DNA of 64,000 bases from Chitinophagaceae bacterium (GCA_019638615.1 JAHBTL010000010.1:62001-126000), one strand, 5' to 3'; shown: positions 45,184 to 55,970, counted from the first letter of the stretch. The notes: generated by a model from the letters alone, not told the origin. Program-made: numbers and translations.

Positions 45184-47049
45184 ATGCTGCGCTTATTTCC
45201 TGTGAATAAATGGATTTATTACTTAACTGCCGCTTTATTCTTTGCCTCCAATGTTGCCGGGCAAACCGGAACAGCGTCTGAGCCTGTCCGTTATGTAGGA
45301 GGTGTTTCCATTGATCCGCATGTGCATGAAGGGAGATTGCGATGGGCAATAGGTACCGAGAGCATACAGGTAATGCGCGCCAACAGGGCGCATACCGACA
45401 TTGCCACCGATTCCGGCTGGACGTATAATCATGCACCCGACCTCGCTTACTGGAACGGAAGATTTTACCTGCAATACCTGAGCAATCCTGCAGATGAGCA
45501 TATTGCTCCCGGTCAGACACTGCTGGTTACTTCCGCCGACGGCAGGAACTGGAATACCCCGCAAATCCTGTTTGCTCCTTACCAGGCGCCCGCAGGTGTG
45601 CAAATCCCCGAAGGGTACCAGGGCTATATGATGCACCAGCGCATGGGCTTTTACGTGGCTCCGAATGACCGGTTACTCACGCTTGCGTTTTACGGGCACG
45701 CGGAAGATCCTTTCCAGGAAGGAGGTATAGGCAGGATGGTAAGAGAAATTTATAAGGATGGCAGCATGGGACCCGTTTATTTTATTAAATACGAAACCCA
45801 CTCAGGCTGGAATGAAAGCAATACTTCTTTTCCTTTTTATACCCGTTCAAAAGACACAGGATTTGTAAATGCCTGTAACACTTTGCTCAACAACAGGCTG
45901 AAAACCTTACAATGGAAAGACGAAGACGACGATAATGATCCGCTGTATGCCGAAAACAGGAATGATGATCACCTGTCGGCCCTCTCCTTTTTTCACCGGA
46001 AAGACGGAAAGCTGGTGATGTTATGGAAAAAATCGAAAGCGGCATTATCGGAAGATGAGGGTATTCATTTTTCGCCGGTAAAAGTACCCACATTGATTAT
46101 GAGCGGTGGAAAGAACTGGGGACAAAAGACCGATGACGGCAGGTATGCCATGGTATATAACCCTATTGAATCATCGGAGTACCGGTACCCGCTTATAACC
46201 GTTACGAGCGATGACGGCATTCTATTCGATGATATGCTGCTGGTGCAGGGCGAAGTGCCGCCCAGGCGTTTCTACGGCAGATGGAAAGACTTTGGTCCCT
46301 GTTATACACGTGGTATTTCGGAAGACAATGGCAATCCCCCGGGCAGCGATATGTGGGTTACTTACAGCATGAACAAGGAAGACATGTGGATCAGCAGGGT
46401 ACCCGTTCCCGTCAGGTATGGGGTTCATTCGCCCGTACATGATCATTTCAACCAGTTGGTACCGGGCCAATCCATACCCGGCTGGAATACTTATGCTCCC
46501 AAATGGGCGCCGGTAAGTATAGCCGGTTTTCCATCCACCCATAATAAAAGTCTTTGCCTGAGCGATGAAGACCCTTACGATTATGCCAGGGCCATCAGGG
46601 TGTTTAAAGAAACTACCCGGGGAAATATACAATTCAAAATATGTCCTGCTCAAAATACAGGTGAGCTGTCGGTAGACATTACCGACCGGTATGGCAACCG
46701 GCCCGTGCGCATCTGCTTCAATAACAAAGGCGAAATAACAGCGCAGGACGGAGCGCGGCTCCATGTACTAAAAAATTACCAGGCAAACACATGGTACGAT
46801 CTCAGCATACAGGTCAACGCCACATTAAAAGGCACATTCGATCTGTTTATAAATAAAGAAAAAGTCATGACAAAAGCAGCCCTGGCTGAAGCAGTGCAAT
46901 CGGTTGAACGCATTTCTTTCCGCACAGGCGCGTACAGGAATTTACCGGAACGCACCACCCCTAATGAAACACCTGAACCTCCTTTACCAGGTGCTGACGA
47001 AAAAGTGCCCAAAGCGGTGTTTTATATAGATGATGTGACGGTGAAATAG
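45184..47049 (+). CDS. Sialidase-like beta-propeller glycoside hydrolase with C-terminal jelly-roll
   Basis: A 621-residue exported protein with a signal peptide ending near VAGQ (about 27). Residues 40-420 show repeated propeller strands with Asp-box-like motifs (TSADGRNWNTPQ, TSDDGILFDDM) and YNHAPDLAYWNGRFYLQYLS, as in GH33-like and related propeller enzymes. Arginine triad residues cannot be assigned by eye, so sialidase activity should not be assumed. From about 430 to 618 lies a lectin/jelly-roll domain ending VFYIDDVTVK. It stands alone, without susCD genes. Other propeller families acting on rhamnose or uronic acids are possible. Confidence 0.6.
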   Translation: MLRLFPVNKWIYYLTAALFFASNVAGQTGTASEPVRYVGGVSIDPHVHEGRLRWAIGTESIQVMRANRAHTDIATDSGWTYNHAPDLAYWNGRFYLQYLSNPADEHIAPGQTLLVTSADGRNWNTPQILFAPYQAPAGVQIPEGYQGYMMHQRMGFYVAPNDRLLTLAFYGHAEDPFQEGGIGRMVREIYKDGSMGPVYFIKYETHSGWNESNTSFPFYTRSKDTGFVNACNTLLNNRLKTLQWKDEDDDNDPLYAENRNDDHLSALSFFHRKDGKLVMLWKKSKAALSEDEGIHFSPVKVPTLIMSGGKNWGQKTDDGRYAMVYNPIESSEYRYPLITVTSDDGILFDDMLLVQGEVPPRRFYGRWKDFGPCYTRGISEDNGNPPGSDMWVTYSMNKEDMWISRVPVPVRYGVHSPVHDHFNQLVPGQSIPGWNTYAPKWAPVSIAGFPSTHNKSLCLSDEDPYDYARAIRVFKETTRGNIQFKICPAQNTGELSVDITDRYGNRPVRICFNNKGEITAQDGARLHVLKNYQANTWYDLSIQVNATLKGTFDLFINKEKVMTKAALAEAVQSVERISFRTGAYRNLPERTTPNETPEPPLPGADEKVPKAVFYIDDVTVK

Positions 47050-47404
47050 CGTTGAGTGGAAGGGATTTGAAATTTGAGATTTGATTGCTGTTGCAGGTTT
47101 CGGGTTTATGGTTGGGGATTTATAGTCTACCTCTTCATTTTCCATTGTCAACTCTCCATTGTCCACCATCCATTGACAATTGTCTTATCCTTATACCTGA
47201 TACCTCATACCTGTTAATAAGTGTAATCCCCTATAAAATACTAAAAGACTTACTTAAAAATGATAAGTTATATTTTAATTCTTTACCTTTTGGGCTAAGA
47301 TATAAGCTACATAAAAACAAATGACAGCCACCGGCGTTATTCTTTAATACCCGTATCGTTTATTTCGCACAGTTCTATCCGGTACAGCGGTTCAAATTAT
47401 AACT
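47050..47404. repeat. Gene-free spacer with word-like repeat tract
   Basis: The first ~165 bp are repeated words (GATTTGAAATTTGAGATTTG, GGTTTCGGGTTTATGGTTGG, CCATTGTCAACTCTCCATTG, CTTATACCTGATACCTC). The rest is AT-rich and probably holds the promoter of the GAF gene, which I could not pin down. Confidence 0.55.
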
Positions 47405-48547
47405 ATGAAAATTGCAGACGAAACCATGAAAGAAGCATTGAGGTTACAGGATCTCTTCTCCTATGAAATCCTGGACACCTCCTCTGAAAAAGAATTCGAT
47501 GAGCTGGTGAAACTGGCAGCGCAAATATGCAATTGCCCTATCGCGTTGATTGCGCTTACAGACAGCGAAAGACAATGGTTCAAAGCAAGAACAGGAATTG
47601 AATTGATAGAAACTCCCCGTGATCAGACTTTTTGCGCGCATGCTTTATCAAACGATGACATGCTGGTGGTAGAAGACGCGACCCACGACAGCAGGTTTGA
47701 AGATAATCCCAATGTAAAGGGAGGGATAGGAATTCGCTTTTATGCCGGGGCGCCTATCATTTCCCCCGCAGGATACAGGCTGGGAACGATTTGCGTAATG
47801 GACAGGGCGCCTAAAAAGCTTGAAACCGAGAAAAAAGAGGCATTAAGAATTTTATCTAACCAGGTTACCAAGCTGCTGGAGCTGAGGGTAAAAAACAAAG
47901 AGCTGGAACAGCTCGCCCAGGCCCAGATAAGGCTGAAAAACAAAACTGTTCAGGATACGATACGCCGGCAGGAAAAACAAAAAAAATATATTGCCAATGA
48001 ACTGCATGAAAATATCGCCCAGGCATTGGCTGCCAACAGACTCTATCTTCAAATGGCGGAAGAAAGCGAGCAGATGAGATTACCGCTCATAAAAAAAGCA
48101 AACCAGAATATTGGAAAACTGGTAGAAGAAATGTGCCGCCTTTCCGACTCTATCGCCCCCTCAACCCTGGAAAAGATGCCTTTACGGGAGCTGCTGGAAG
48201 ACCTGGCAAGGAACATCAGGACGGGAAATCATTTTGATATCACACTAAGACTATCGGGTGATATAGAAAGCATACAAAACGATCCGAAGATCGTATTGTT
48301 TAAAGCCGTGGAAAAATGGATGAAAATGCTTTCGTTCAAAGAAGATATCACCGAAGTAAGGATAGAGCTTTCTGTTTTTGAAAATACGATTCTTATCATA
48401 AGCGATAACGGAAATCATCATGATGCCAGGGAAATAGCAACAGATACCGCCACTGTTAAAATGGAAAATCGCATTACCATGCTGGGAGGCTCGGCCGAAT
48501 TCTGCCACCTGGAGCCTGAAGGAAATATGCTCACTGTAATGATCTGA
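47405..48547 (+). CDS. GAF-domain protein with degenerate histidine-kinase C-terminus
   Basis: A 380-residue cytosolic protein. Residues 20-160 form a GAF domain close to those preceding many Bacteroidota kinases (RQWFKARTGIELIETPRDQTFCAHAL split around the Cys-Ala-His). A coiled linker (155-195) joins it to a HisKA_3-like helix, IANELHENIAQALAANRL, with a conserved His 201. The following ATPase-like part keeps an ISDNG motif (332-336) but not the N-box asparagines or a clear G-rich lid, so ATP binding is doubtful. It may be a pseudokinase or a signalling adaptor. No response regulator gene is adjacent. Function uncertain. Confidence 0.78.
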   Translation: MKIADETMKEALRLQDLFSYEILDTSSEKEFDELVKLAAQICNCPIALIALTDSERQWFKARTGIELIETPRDQTFCAHALSNDDMLVVEDATHDSRFEDNPNVKGGIGIRFYAGAPIISPAGYRLGTICVMDRAPKKLETEKKEALRILSNQVTKLLELRVKNKELEQLAQAQIRLKNKTVQDTIRRQEKQKKYIANELHENIAQALAANRLYLQMAEESEQMRLPLIKKANQNIGKLVEEMCRLSDSIAPSTLEKMPLRELLEDLARNIRTGNHFDITLRLSGDIESIQNDPKIVLFKAVEKWMKMLSFKEDITEVRIELSVFENTILIISDNGNHHDAREIATDTATVKMENRITMLGGSAEFCHLEPEGNMLTVMI

Positions 48548-48553
48548 CCTGTA

Positions 48554-50857
48554 TCAAAAGGGATAACCGATCCCTATATTGTACACCAGGTTATCTTTCC
48601 GCCATGCCTTATTTCCAAACTGAATATCATCTATCACCCATCTTTGCGCCTCCTGCAGCCATGGCTTTCTAACCGGGAAAGCTACATCCAGCCGCAAAAC
48701 AAGAAAGGAAATATCGAAACGTAATCCCAGCCCGGTACCAACGGCAAGCTCTTTCAAAAACCGGTTGCTGAACCTGGCACCGGGCTTGTCGGGGCTATCA
48801 TTGTATAACCATATATTACCAGCGTCTACAAAAACAGCGCCATACACTATACTAAAAAGTTTTGCCCGTAACTCAGAGTTAAGCTCAAGTTTTATGTCAC
48901 CGGACTGATCAGGTAAGAACGATGTACCGGCAGGATCTTTATAAGTTCCGGGGCCCAGAGCACGGCTTCTGAACGCTCTTATGCTATTGGTTCCTCCCGC
49001 AAAAAACTGTTTGATAAATGGTAATTCGTGTGAATTGCCGTAGGGATAACCAAGCCCTATAATCAGCCTGTTTGCCCATGTGTTTTTAGAGGAAAGCCGG
49101 ATATAATAACGAAAATCTGTTTCTACCTTTACGTATTGTGAAAACTGCGCTCCTAATATCGTTTTGGCTTCTCCTTGTCGTGTATTCGCTCCCGTTATCA
49201 GTCCTGCAATATTACCCGACAGATCAAGATTGCCGTTAAAGTAAAATCCCTTTACTGCATTGCCGACAGACAATTCATTGTAATTGTAGTTATAATTTGA
49301 CCCGATGATAAACTGCTTCTCAATGGCTTTGGCCAATGTTGCATTGGTTGCCACACTATCTTTATACTCCTGTGTTACGCGCAATGGCTGTACATAGTTG
49401 ATTGCGATCGGGTTTAACAGGTGCTCTTTTTTAATGGTTTCTTTCCACGCGTATCCAAAATTTGTACGAAAAGAGTTCATAAGGTACAGCCGCTCTTTGG
49501 AGAGCATATCATAAGCAAGTGTGAGATTGGTTTTGGGCATAAAGCCTCCCCTCGTATTCACCGAAAAGAAAGGCACAATAAACCTGGGGAAGCTCAGTTG
49601 CGTTTCCAATCCTCCACGATAGGTATTGTATCCCTTTAATTGTCCGCTGAATTGTATTTCAAATCCGGCAGTCGCATCAATCGACAACAATTCTCCTCCT
49701 TTAAATATATTCCGGTTGCGCCACCCGATTGTAATCGCAGACCCCGTAAGGTTGTTTGATTTTGTATTGGCATTGATATCTGCACGCAATGATTTCTTAG
49801 GAAGCGATGTAAGATAATAGTATGTATTCAATTTAGCGGAATCGTTCACTTCAACCGGTTCGAACCTGTTTTTCACGAATTTAAAAACACCCAGGTTCAC
49901 CAGTCTGCTGATGCTCTGGCTATGAGCTTTCCGGTTGTATACATTCCCGGGCAGGAACTGCATGGCCTGCCGGAACATCGCGGGTTTATACGTATTGCGT
50001 CTGTCGACAAGATAGTATCCTTCAAAAAATTCGGCATTCTTTTTTAGCGTATCCGCTACATTTACATTTAGCCTGTACCCCGGAAAAATATAGACGTCGT
50101 TAATAGTGTATACTTCTTTTGCCCTGCCGGGAACGCCCGGCTTTATTTTCATAAATAGATCTACTTTATTATCTCCTGCTGTACTGTCCGCTTCTACAAT
50201 AAGATAATCCGGATCAAAATAATAAAACCCTTTCTCTTTGAGATAGGCATCTACCCGTTCCCGCTCAGCCTTTATAACGGCAAGATCAAAAGGATTGCCT
50301 TTTTTAAGCAAAGTAAAGGCCGAAGCTTCTGAGATGCAGCGCTGCAATGCACTGCTGTCTTTGGGCAGCTCAATGCTATGAATAGTATAACGAACACCGG
50401 TTGTTACTGTATAAGTGGCCGATGCTTTTTTATTTTTCACTGTCGTATCAGCCAGTGTGCTGCTCTTAAAATAGCCCTGGTTTTCAAGCGTGCTTTGTAA
50501 TACTTTGGTATTGTAGTCGAGGCTTACTTTGCTCAGCAATACAGGCGGCTCGCCTACTTTATATTTTAACCAGCCCGATAAAGATTTTTCACGTTTTGGA
50601 TTTCCGGCCATATTGTATATCATCAGCTTGAACGGGATCCCCAATATTTTTTTATTAGGCAGCGGGCGCGCTAATTCCGAAAGCTCCGTTTCCAGCCTTT
50701 TCCGTTCTTTTTTAGTGGCAGCTTTGTCTTCAATATCAACCGAAGCTCCGGTATACAATGCATCGCCGGCGGGCACGCTGCGGGTAGTGCTGCATGCTGA
50801 AAAGCACACGGTAAATCCCCCCCATAACAACACCTGATATATAATACATTTCAACAT
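48554..50857 (-). CDS. BamA/TamA-like outer-membrane protein (lipoprotein form)
   Basis: A 767-residue Omp85-superfamily protein that works with TamB in outer-membrane assembly. The N-terminus is a lipoprotein signal (VCFSAC, Cys 22), unlike classical TamA but usual in Bacteroidota. POTRA-like repeats fill about 90-330 (VSLDYNTKVLQSTLENQGYF with a short break is typical; VRYTIHSIELP; LKEKGFYYFDPDYLIVE). The surface-antigen barrel covers about 370-767 and includes FIKQFFAGGTNSIRAFRSRALGPG with the Omp85 R-A-F motif, and VGTGLGLRFDISFLVLRLD near the end. It is 1 bp downstream of tamB; clearly one operon. Confidence 0.95.
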   Translation of the reverse strand: MLKCIIYQVLLWGGFTVCFSACSTTRSVPAGDALYTGASVDIEDKAATKKERKRLETELSELARPLPNKKILGIPFKLMIYNMAGNPKREKSLSGWLKYKVGEPPVLLSKVSLDYNTKVLQSTLENQGYFKSSTLADTTVKNKKASATYTVTTGVRYTIHSIELPKDSSALQRCISEASAFTLLKKGNPFDLAVIKAERERVDAYLKEKGFYYFDPDYLIVEADSTAGDNKVDLFMKIKPGVPGRAKEVYTINDVYIFPGYRLNVNVADTLKKNAEFFEGYYLVDRRNTYKPAMFRQAMQFLPGNVYNRKAHSQSISRLVNLGVFKFVKNRFEPVEVNDSAKLNTYYYLTSLPKKSLRADINANTKSNNLTGSAITIGWRNRNIFKGGELLSIDATAGFEIQFSGQLKGYNTYRGGLETQLSFPRFIVPFFSVNTRGGFMPKTNLTLAYDMLSKERLYLMNSFRTNFGYAWKETIKKEHLLNPIAINYVQPLRVTQEYKDSVATNATLAKAIEKQFIIGSNYNYNYNELSVGNAVKGFYFNGNLDLSGNIAGLITGANTRQGEAKTILGAQFSQYVKVETDFRYYIRLSSKNTWANRLIIGLGYPYGNSHELPFIKQFFAGGTNSIRAFRSRALGPGTYKDPAGTSFLPDQSGDIKLELNSELRAKLFSIVYGAVFVDAGNIWLYNDSPDKPGARFSNRFLKELAVGTGLGLRFDISFLVLRLDVAFPVRKPWLQEAQRWVIDDIQFGNKAWRKDNLVYNIGIGYPF

Positions 50858-50858
50858 T

Positions 50859-53800
50859 TTATCCGTTGCCTGTTTTTGATTTCTCCTGGTCCTTTCCCGG
50901 TTTTTTCTCCTGTTCTTTTTGCGCCCCTTTTTGCTGCCTGAGCTTCATTCGTTCTTCTGCTGTTCTCTTTTTATGGAATATTTCCCTGAACCGGTTGTAA
51001 TCAACCGTAATAATAAATCCCAGTCCCGTTTCTACTATGTATCCTTCTATTACTCCCTGGTATTCATTCTTACGATATCCCCTCAGCATATAGCGCCCGT
51101 CCTCACTCAGCTTATAATCCAGCGCTACATTGCCTGCTATATTACCTTGCTGCTGGTTAGCGTTACGCGGCCCTTCCAGCTCAAAATTGCTTCCGACAGT
51201 AACGGTCAGCCGGTCGTTCAACAGCCGCTTCGACAATCCCACATTTAAATCCGTCCTGTTTTGTCTTTCGCCGGTGGTATAGTCATCGGATGATTCTACA
51301 TCAAAATTCAGATCCACTCCTTTAATCAGATCGGCCGCCAGCCTGTTGAGCTGTTCCGTCATCAGCTTGCTCACGCTTTGCCTTACCAGCGTTGAAGCGC
51401 TCGTGCTGCTACTGCTGCTGAAAGGATCTTCGGCTGTGAAACGGTTCAGCAGCAACAATGAGAATACCTGCTTGTTCATTTCCGCATCGTCCTGGCGCAA
51501 CATTTCAAGCTTTGTCTTAACCGTATTGACCACATCCGCCGAAACCACGTAATTTTTATTGTCAGGCAGTATAATGTCAAACGTGATTTTGGGTTTCATC
51601 AATTCACCTTCCATCTTCAGTATAACATCAAAGGGTAGACGCTGTAAATAGGTATTCCTGGTGGAAGCCGCTTCTGCCCCCAACTGGTTTTTTACAAGAT
51701 CAAGCGGGGCGGTATTGGCGGTATATTTAGCTGTTATATTCACATTGGCACTGGTGGGTTCTCCTTCCCAGGTAAGCCTGCTGCCTTCTTCTATATCAAA
51801 TTTCCGTTTAAGAAAATTAAATGTCAGTTCATAGCTTCCTTCCTTCAGCTCGTAAGTGCCCGCCATATTTATTTTTCCGCTCTGGTCAATGCCGGCACTC
51901 AGTTGAGCTTCCCCTTTCACGTTTAAAAAGTCCCCGCTTCCTTCGTCTACTACCAGGGTAAAATCCGCTGCTTTATCAATTTCAATATTTACGGCAATAT
52001 CCATTCCCTGCAGCGAAGAGGTGTTCAACGAGTCGTAACCTGCAAGAAAAAGCGAATCATTCGCAGGAGCATCCTTATCAACGAACACCACTACTCCTTC
52101 CCTGTCTACCACACCCGGCTCATTTTGTGGAAGCACAACGGTCATTTTCGTATCCTTATTTACTTTCAATCTTCCATCAACGGCAGGAGCGCTTTCAGTA
52201 CCTTTTATTTTAAGACGGGTATCAAAATACAATGTTCCATAAAACAGCCTGTTGTCCTTGCTGGTGCTGTTCAATGCCCTGAAGTTGTCTGCCTGTATAT
52301 CAAGATCAAAATTGTAGTTGGTAAAATTGGAAGTAGCAGCAATTCCATTCAGCCTGAGTTCGTTGCCGGCAGAATCTTTGACGAGGAACCGGTTGAAACG
52401 GATCCCCTCCTGGTTCACGACTATTTTCTCCTGGTCTATCCGCAACGAATTGTTCAGCATACCCGGATTAAAAACAGCATTATTAAAATTCAGCTCACCC
52501 GCTACCTGCGGTTTATCAACAGTTCCTGAAATGCCGAACCGCCCGTTCACAAAGCCGGAAGCATCGCGTATTGAACCTGCTGAGAAAGCCTGTACCGTTG
52601 TAAGCGGCAGCTTACCAATATCAAGATCCATATCGAAGCTGCTGCCGGTTGTTACATAATTGCCCGTTAAATGCATATCGTTGCCGCGCCCTGTGATGCT
52701 TAAGTCTGCATTGTACGTATTGGCAATCTTGTTATCCACCATCAATTTTATATTTCCTACCGTATCGTTTTTTATGCTCATGTTTTCTATGGAAAGATCT
52801 CCGGTAAAAACAGGTTGAGTGGTGATATTGCTCACGATTATTTTTCCGTCCAGCTTACCATCCGCCAGCGTGGAATCAGGCTGAACAAATCCCGTGAGCG
52901 TTGCGATCCCGAAATCTGAAAAACCAATTTCCATGGGAGCATTCGCTTCCTTTGAAGCGCTGTGGATGCTTAGCTCCTGCCCTTCCCGGCTGAGCAAAAA
53001 TTGTTGGGCATTGATATCGCCTTTGTTCAGCGTTATTTTATTTCCTTCCGCGACAGTCCATGTATCATAATTCAGCAGCAGCTTTTCGGGATTTACCGAA
53101 AATTCATATATGCCGCCTTTCAACTGGTGGATCAAAGCTCCAAGATTGTATTTCTCCTTTCCTGCTTTATCTTTTATGTTGAGCGCAAGATCAATATCAT
53201 TATTGGCAAGCGTTGCATCCAGCCTGGTTTGATGTAATGCCAGGCTTTGCCCCACTGCTGCCTGGTCAATATTGGCTGAGATACTGATCGTACTATCGGT
53301 TGTTCCTGCCTGCAATGCAAAGTTGCTGATATGGTTATCGCCCAGGTGAACCATAGGGGCAGTTAAGGAAGCATTCCATCCTGTATGGTTTGTAAAACGA
53401 CTGTGAAAGCTGATGGAATCCATTTTTTCAAGCGTGGGAATAAAGGCTTTAAGCGCCGGTCCATTACTGACAGTAGCATCCAAAGTAAAATTGTAATCCG
53501 GAAGCGTTTGAGCCTGCACGCTGTCCGTCATTGCAAAATAGTGCTCAAAAGACCGCTGCATCACATTACCCATTTCGGTAAGCTTGTATTTTCCCTGCAG
53601 CTTTGCGTTTATAATATCGCTCTTCAGCTCAATATACCGCGCGCTGTCTGTACCATCGGCAACCAGTTGTATGCTGTCCATTTGTACCCTGTGCTGGTTA
53701 TGCACCAGCAGGGATTGCAATATGAATAATTTCCCCTGCAGGCTATCGGGGTTCGTTCCCGGAAAATCGGCGTTTATCCCTCCCCGGTATACAAATACAT

Positions 53801-55970
53801 CTTTGGTAAGATGCAAGGGTTGCGTTTTGATGCTGTCTATGTTCAGCGACAGCTTAACCCCCGGGTATTCCTTTGAAAGGTCGGCGTCGGCATTGAATGA
53901 AAAATGAATATTCGGGTCGGCGATAGATGCATTTACCTCCGCCTGCCGGTTCGCGATGGCGCCGTCAATACGAAGGTCTTTATAATTATATTGTTTTATA
54001 ATCGCGGAAATGATCTTCCCGGATAATGTGGCATCCGCCATATCAGGGTCATAGCCTTTGCCTTTTACTGCAAATATAGCTGTAACAGGCCCCAGGTTTT
54101 GTTCATTCTGCAACAGGGTGCCAAGGTTGAGGTGATCTGTGCTGAGCGTTACATCATAAGATGACTTACGCGTGTCCGTTACCTGGTTAAGCACTCCCTG
54201 CATAAAAATATTTCCCAGGCTGGTTGCCAGCTTTATGTGAGTATTTAACCTGCCGCTGTTACCTTTTATTTTTCCGGAAAGGCTCAAAAGCTCCGGAACG
54301 GTAATGTTTGAAGGCAGCGTATTGGCAGGAGCAAGCAACGCAATGTCTCTCCGCGAACTACTGATGTTCCGTATCACAACATCTGCAGTCAGTTTATTCA
54401 TATCAGGCAGTCCCTGAATGCTGCCACTCATATCCAGTCGTGTATCATGCCATCCCGCAAGCTGCAATGCTCCAATATGCAGGTCATTGATCCCTCCTTT
54501 CATATTGCCATTCAGCAGCCAGGCAGCATGCGGGTCGGCAAATGCGGGTTGCGATTGCAACGCCGGTACAAAAGTGAGTATATCTTTCGCTGCTATCTTA
54601 CTATCCGTCAGCTCAAGGTCAAGCTGTAATTGCCCGATGTCTTTCTGCAAAATTTCCAGCGAAGGATAGCTTACTATGACCTTGCGTTTCAGTTCGGTGC
54701 CGGGCGTTTTCAGCAACAGCTCTTTGAGATAAGCCTGTTTATCGGAATATAAAAAGTTCGTTTGTAATTGCTGCAGCACGAATCCGCTCTGCTCCTGCAG
54801 GTACGCTTTTTTTACAGTGCCGGCAATTGAATCGCCTGCAAAAACAAAATCGTGCAGATGCAATGTTACCGAATCAGCTTTCAGGTGCATATAATCCATG
54901 CCTGTTTTTGCACGGGGAGCATTGTCGTCATCAAAAGACAGGTTATTGTCTTCCAGCAATAAAGACCCAAGACGCAAACGCCAGCCGGTTTCTGCACGGC
55001 TTTGTTCCTCCTGCTGCACCTCCTGCTTTACGACTCCTTCCACCTGTTTTTTTCCCAAACGAATGGCCGCGGTCGTGCCTGCCAGTTGAATGGTTTCTAT
55101 ATCAAGTGCCTGATTAACAAAGTCTATTTTTTTAGGCTCAATATGCAGCCCACCCAGGTTGAGGTTAGCAAACATTGCAGCTACTTCATTGCCATAATCA
55201 ATATTTATTTTTTTCAGGTCTATTTTGCCAATATCCAGTTGCAGGGCAACGGGCTCAGCGGCTTGCCCGGTATCCTTTTCCTCCGGTCGGGGAATTGCCA
55301 ACGGTTTTACCTGCTGTATCCCTGCGGTAAATCCTTCCAGCAAAACGGATGGGATCTTAAATATTTTCTTATCCAGGTCGAAAGTTGCTATATCGGCATT
55401 GAGCCGCGACAGGTGAACGTTTACATCATTGCCGGTAACATCGTCTTTATAAACCACGCGTATATTTTCAAAGTCTGCTTCTCCGAGTGTAAATGGAGTA
55501 GCAGCGCTGTCTGCTTCCGCCGCAGGCTTGTTTTCTTCCGGGGCAAATGCATCCACCATAAACCGGAAATTAAATACTGTGTCAGGCAATTGTCGTTTAA
55601 CCTTTGCAGTTATATCTTTCAGCTCCACTTTATTGATCTCTATTCCCTTTCCGGTGATCAGCTTCCATATTCCGATATCAACATGAATGCTACCTCCCCA
55701 AAAAAGCGTATCCTGCTGCCTGTCTTCCAGGTAAATACCTTCCACTACCACCGTTTTGGGTAAGCCGATATAAATTTTCTTAACCGCTACTTTGGTTTGT
55801 AATTTTTTTTCAAGAAAGCTTACCGCTTTGCCCCTGATGAAGTTTTGTACGGGAGGAGTAAGGATTAAACCTATGATCAGCAAAAAAAATAACAGCAGGA
55901 AAAAAATAGCTTTAAGAATGATTTTCCCGGTTCTTTTAACTATGTGTTGTTTCTGTTTTTCCTGCACCAT
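50859..55970 (-). CDS. tamB: Translocation/assembly module TamB-like protein
   Basis: A 1703-residue AsmA-like bridging protein that is anchored in the inner membrane (segment about 16-38, IILKAIFFLLLFFLLIIGLIL, with a break) and spans the periplasm as a long beta-taco groove to reach its Omp85 partner, probably moving lipids or outer-membrane proteins. The C-terminal TamB domain (DUF490) is at about 1250-1650, with the hallmark GTYELKEGSYELTFNF and FDVILKMEGELMKPKITFDI segments in part. It is longer than E. coli TamB (1259). The last ~30 residues are Lys/Glu/Gln-rich. Partner gene lies 1 bp downstream. Start ATG at 55970. Confidence 0.95.
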   Translation of the reverse strand: MVQEKQKQHIVKRTGKIILKAIFFLLLFFLLIIGLILTPPVQNFIRGKAVSFLEKKLQTKVAVKKIYIGLPKTVVVEGIYLEDRQQDTLFWGGSIHVDIGIWKLITGKGIEINKVELKDITAKVKRQLPDTVFNFRFMVDAFAPEENKPAAEADSAATPFTLGEADFENIRVVYKDDVTGNDVNVHLSRLNADIATFDLDKKIFKIPSVLLEGFTAGIQQVKPLAIPRPEEKDTGQAAEPVALQLDIGKIDLKKINIDYGNEVAAMFANLNLGGLHIEPKKIDFVNQALDIETIQLAGTTAAIRLGKKQVEGVVKQEVQQEEQSRAETGWRLRLGSLLLEDNNLSFDDDNAPRAKTGMDYMHLKADSVTLHLHDFVFAGDSIAGTVKKAYLQEQSGFVLQQLQTNFLYSDKQAYLKELLLKTPGTELKRKVIVSYPSLEILQKDIGQLQLDLELTDSKIAAKDILTFVPALQSQPAFADPHAAWLLNGNMKGGINDLHIGALQLAGWHDTRLDMSGSIQGLPDMNKLTADVVIRNISSSRRDIALLAPANTLPSNITVPELLSLSGKIKGNSGRLNTHIKLATSLGNIFMQGVLNQVTDTRKSSYDVTLSTDHLNLGTLLQNEQNLGPVTAIFAVKGKGYDPDMADATLSGKIISAIIKQYNYKDLRIDGAIANRQAEVNASIADPNIHFSFNADADLSKEYPGVKLSLNIDSIKTQPLHLTKDVFVYRGGINADFPGTNPDSLQGKLFILQSLLVHNQHRVQMDSIQLVADGTDSARYIELKSDIINAKLQGKYKLTEMGNVMQRSFEHYFAMTDSVQAQTLPDYNFTLDATVSNGPALKAFIPTLEKMDSISFHSRFTNHTGWNASLTAPMVHLGDNHISNFALQAGTTDSTISISANIDQAAVGQSLALHQTRLDATLANNDIDLALNIKDKAGKEKYNLGALIHQLKGGIYEFSVNPEKLLLNYDTWTVAEGNKITLNKGDINAQQFLLSREGQELSIHSASKEANAPMEIGFSDFGIATLTGFVQPDSTLADGKLDGKIIVSNITTQPVFTGDLSIENMSIKNDTVGNIKLMVDNKIANTYNADLSITGRGNDMHLTGNYVTTGSSFDMDLDIGKLPLTTVQAFSAGSIRDASGFVNGRFGISGTVDKPQVAGELNFNNAVFNPGMLNNSLRIDQEKIVVNQEGIRFNRFLVKDSAGNELRLNGIAATSNFTNYNFDLDIQADNFRALNSTSKDNRLFYGTLYFDTRLKIKGTESAPAVDGRLKVNKDTKMTVVLPQNEPGVVDREGVVVFVDKDAPANDSLFLAGYDSLNTSSLQGMDIAVNIEIDKAADFTLVVDEGSGDFLNVKGEAQLSAGIDQSGKINMAGTYELKEGSYELTFNFLKRKFDIEEGSRLTWEGEPTSANVNITAKYTANTAPLDLVKNQLGAEAASTRNTYLQRLPFDVILKMEGELMKPKITFDIILPDNKNYVVSADVVNTVKTKLEMLRQDDAEMNKQVFSLLLLNRFTAEDPFSSSSSTSASTLVRQSVSKLMTEQLNRLAADLIKGVDLNFDVESSDDYTTGERQNRTDLNVGLSKRLLNDRLTVTVGSNFELEGPRNANQQQGNIAGNVALDYKLSEDGRYMLRGYRKNEYQGVIEGYIVETGLGFIITVDYNRFREIFHKKRTAEERMKLRQQKGAQKEQEKKPGKDQEKSKTGNG

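Noticed and set aside
45184-47049. Firm call as a sialidase (nanH)
   Set aside because: Asp-box-like motifs are present but the arginine triad and FRIP motif of true sialidases could not be found by eye.
55002-55763. A 253-codon plus-strand frame antisense to tamB
   Set aside because: Shadow of tamB, with aromatic/cysteine-rich noise typical of antisense translation.
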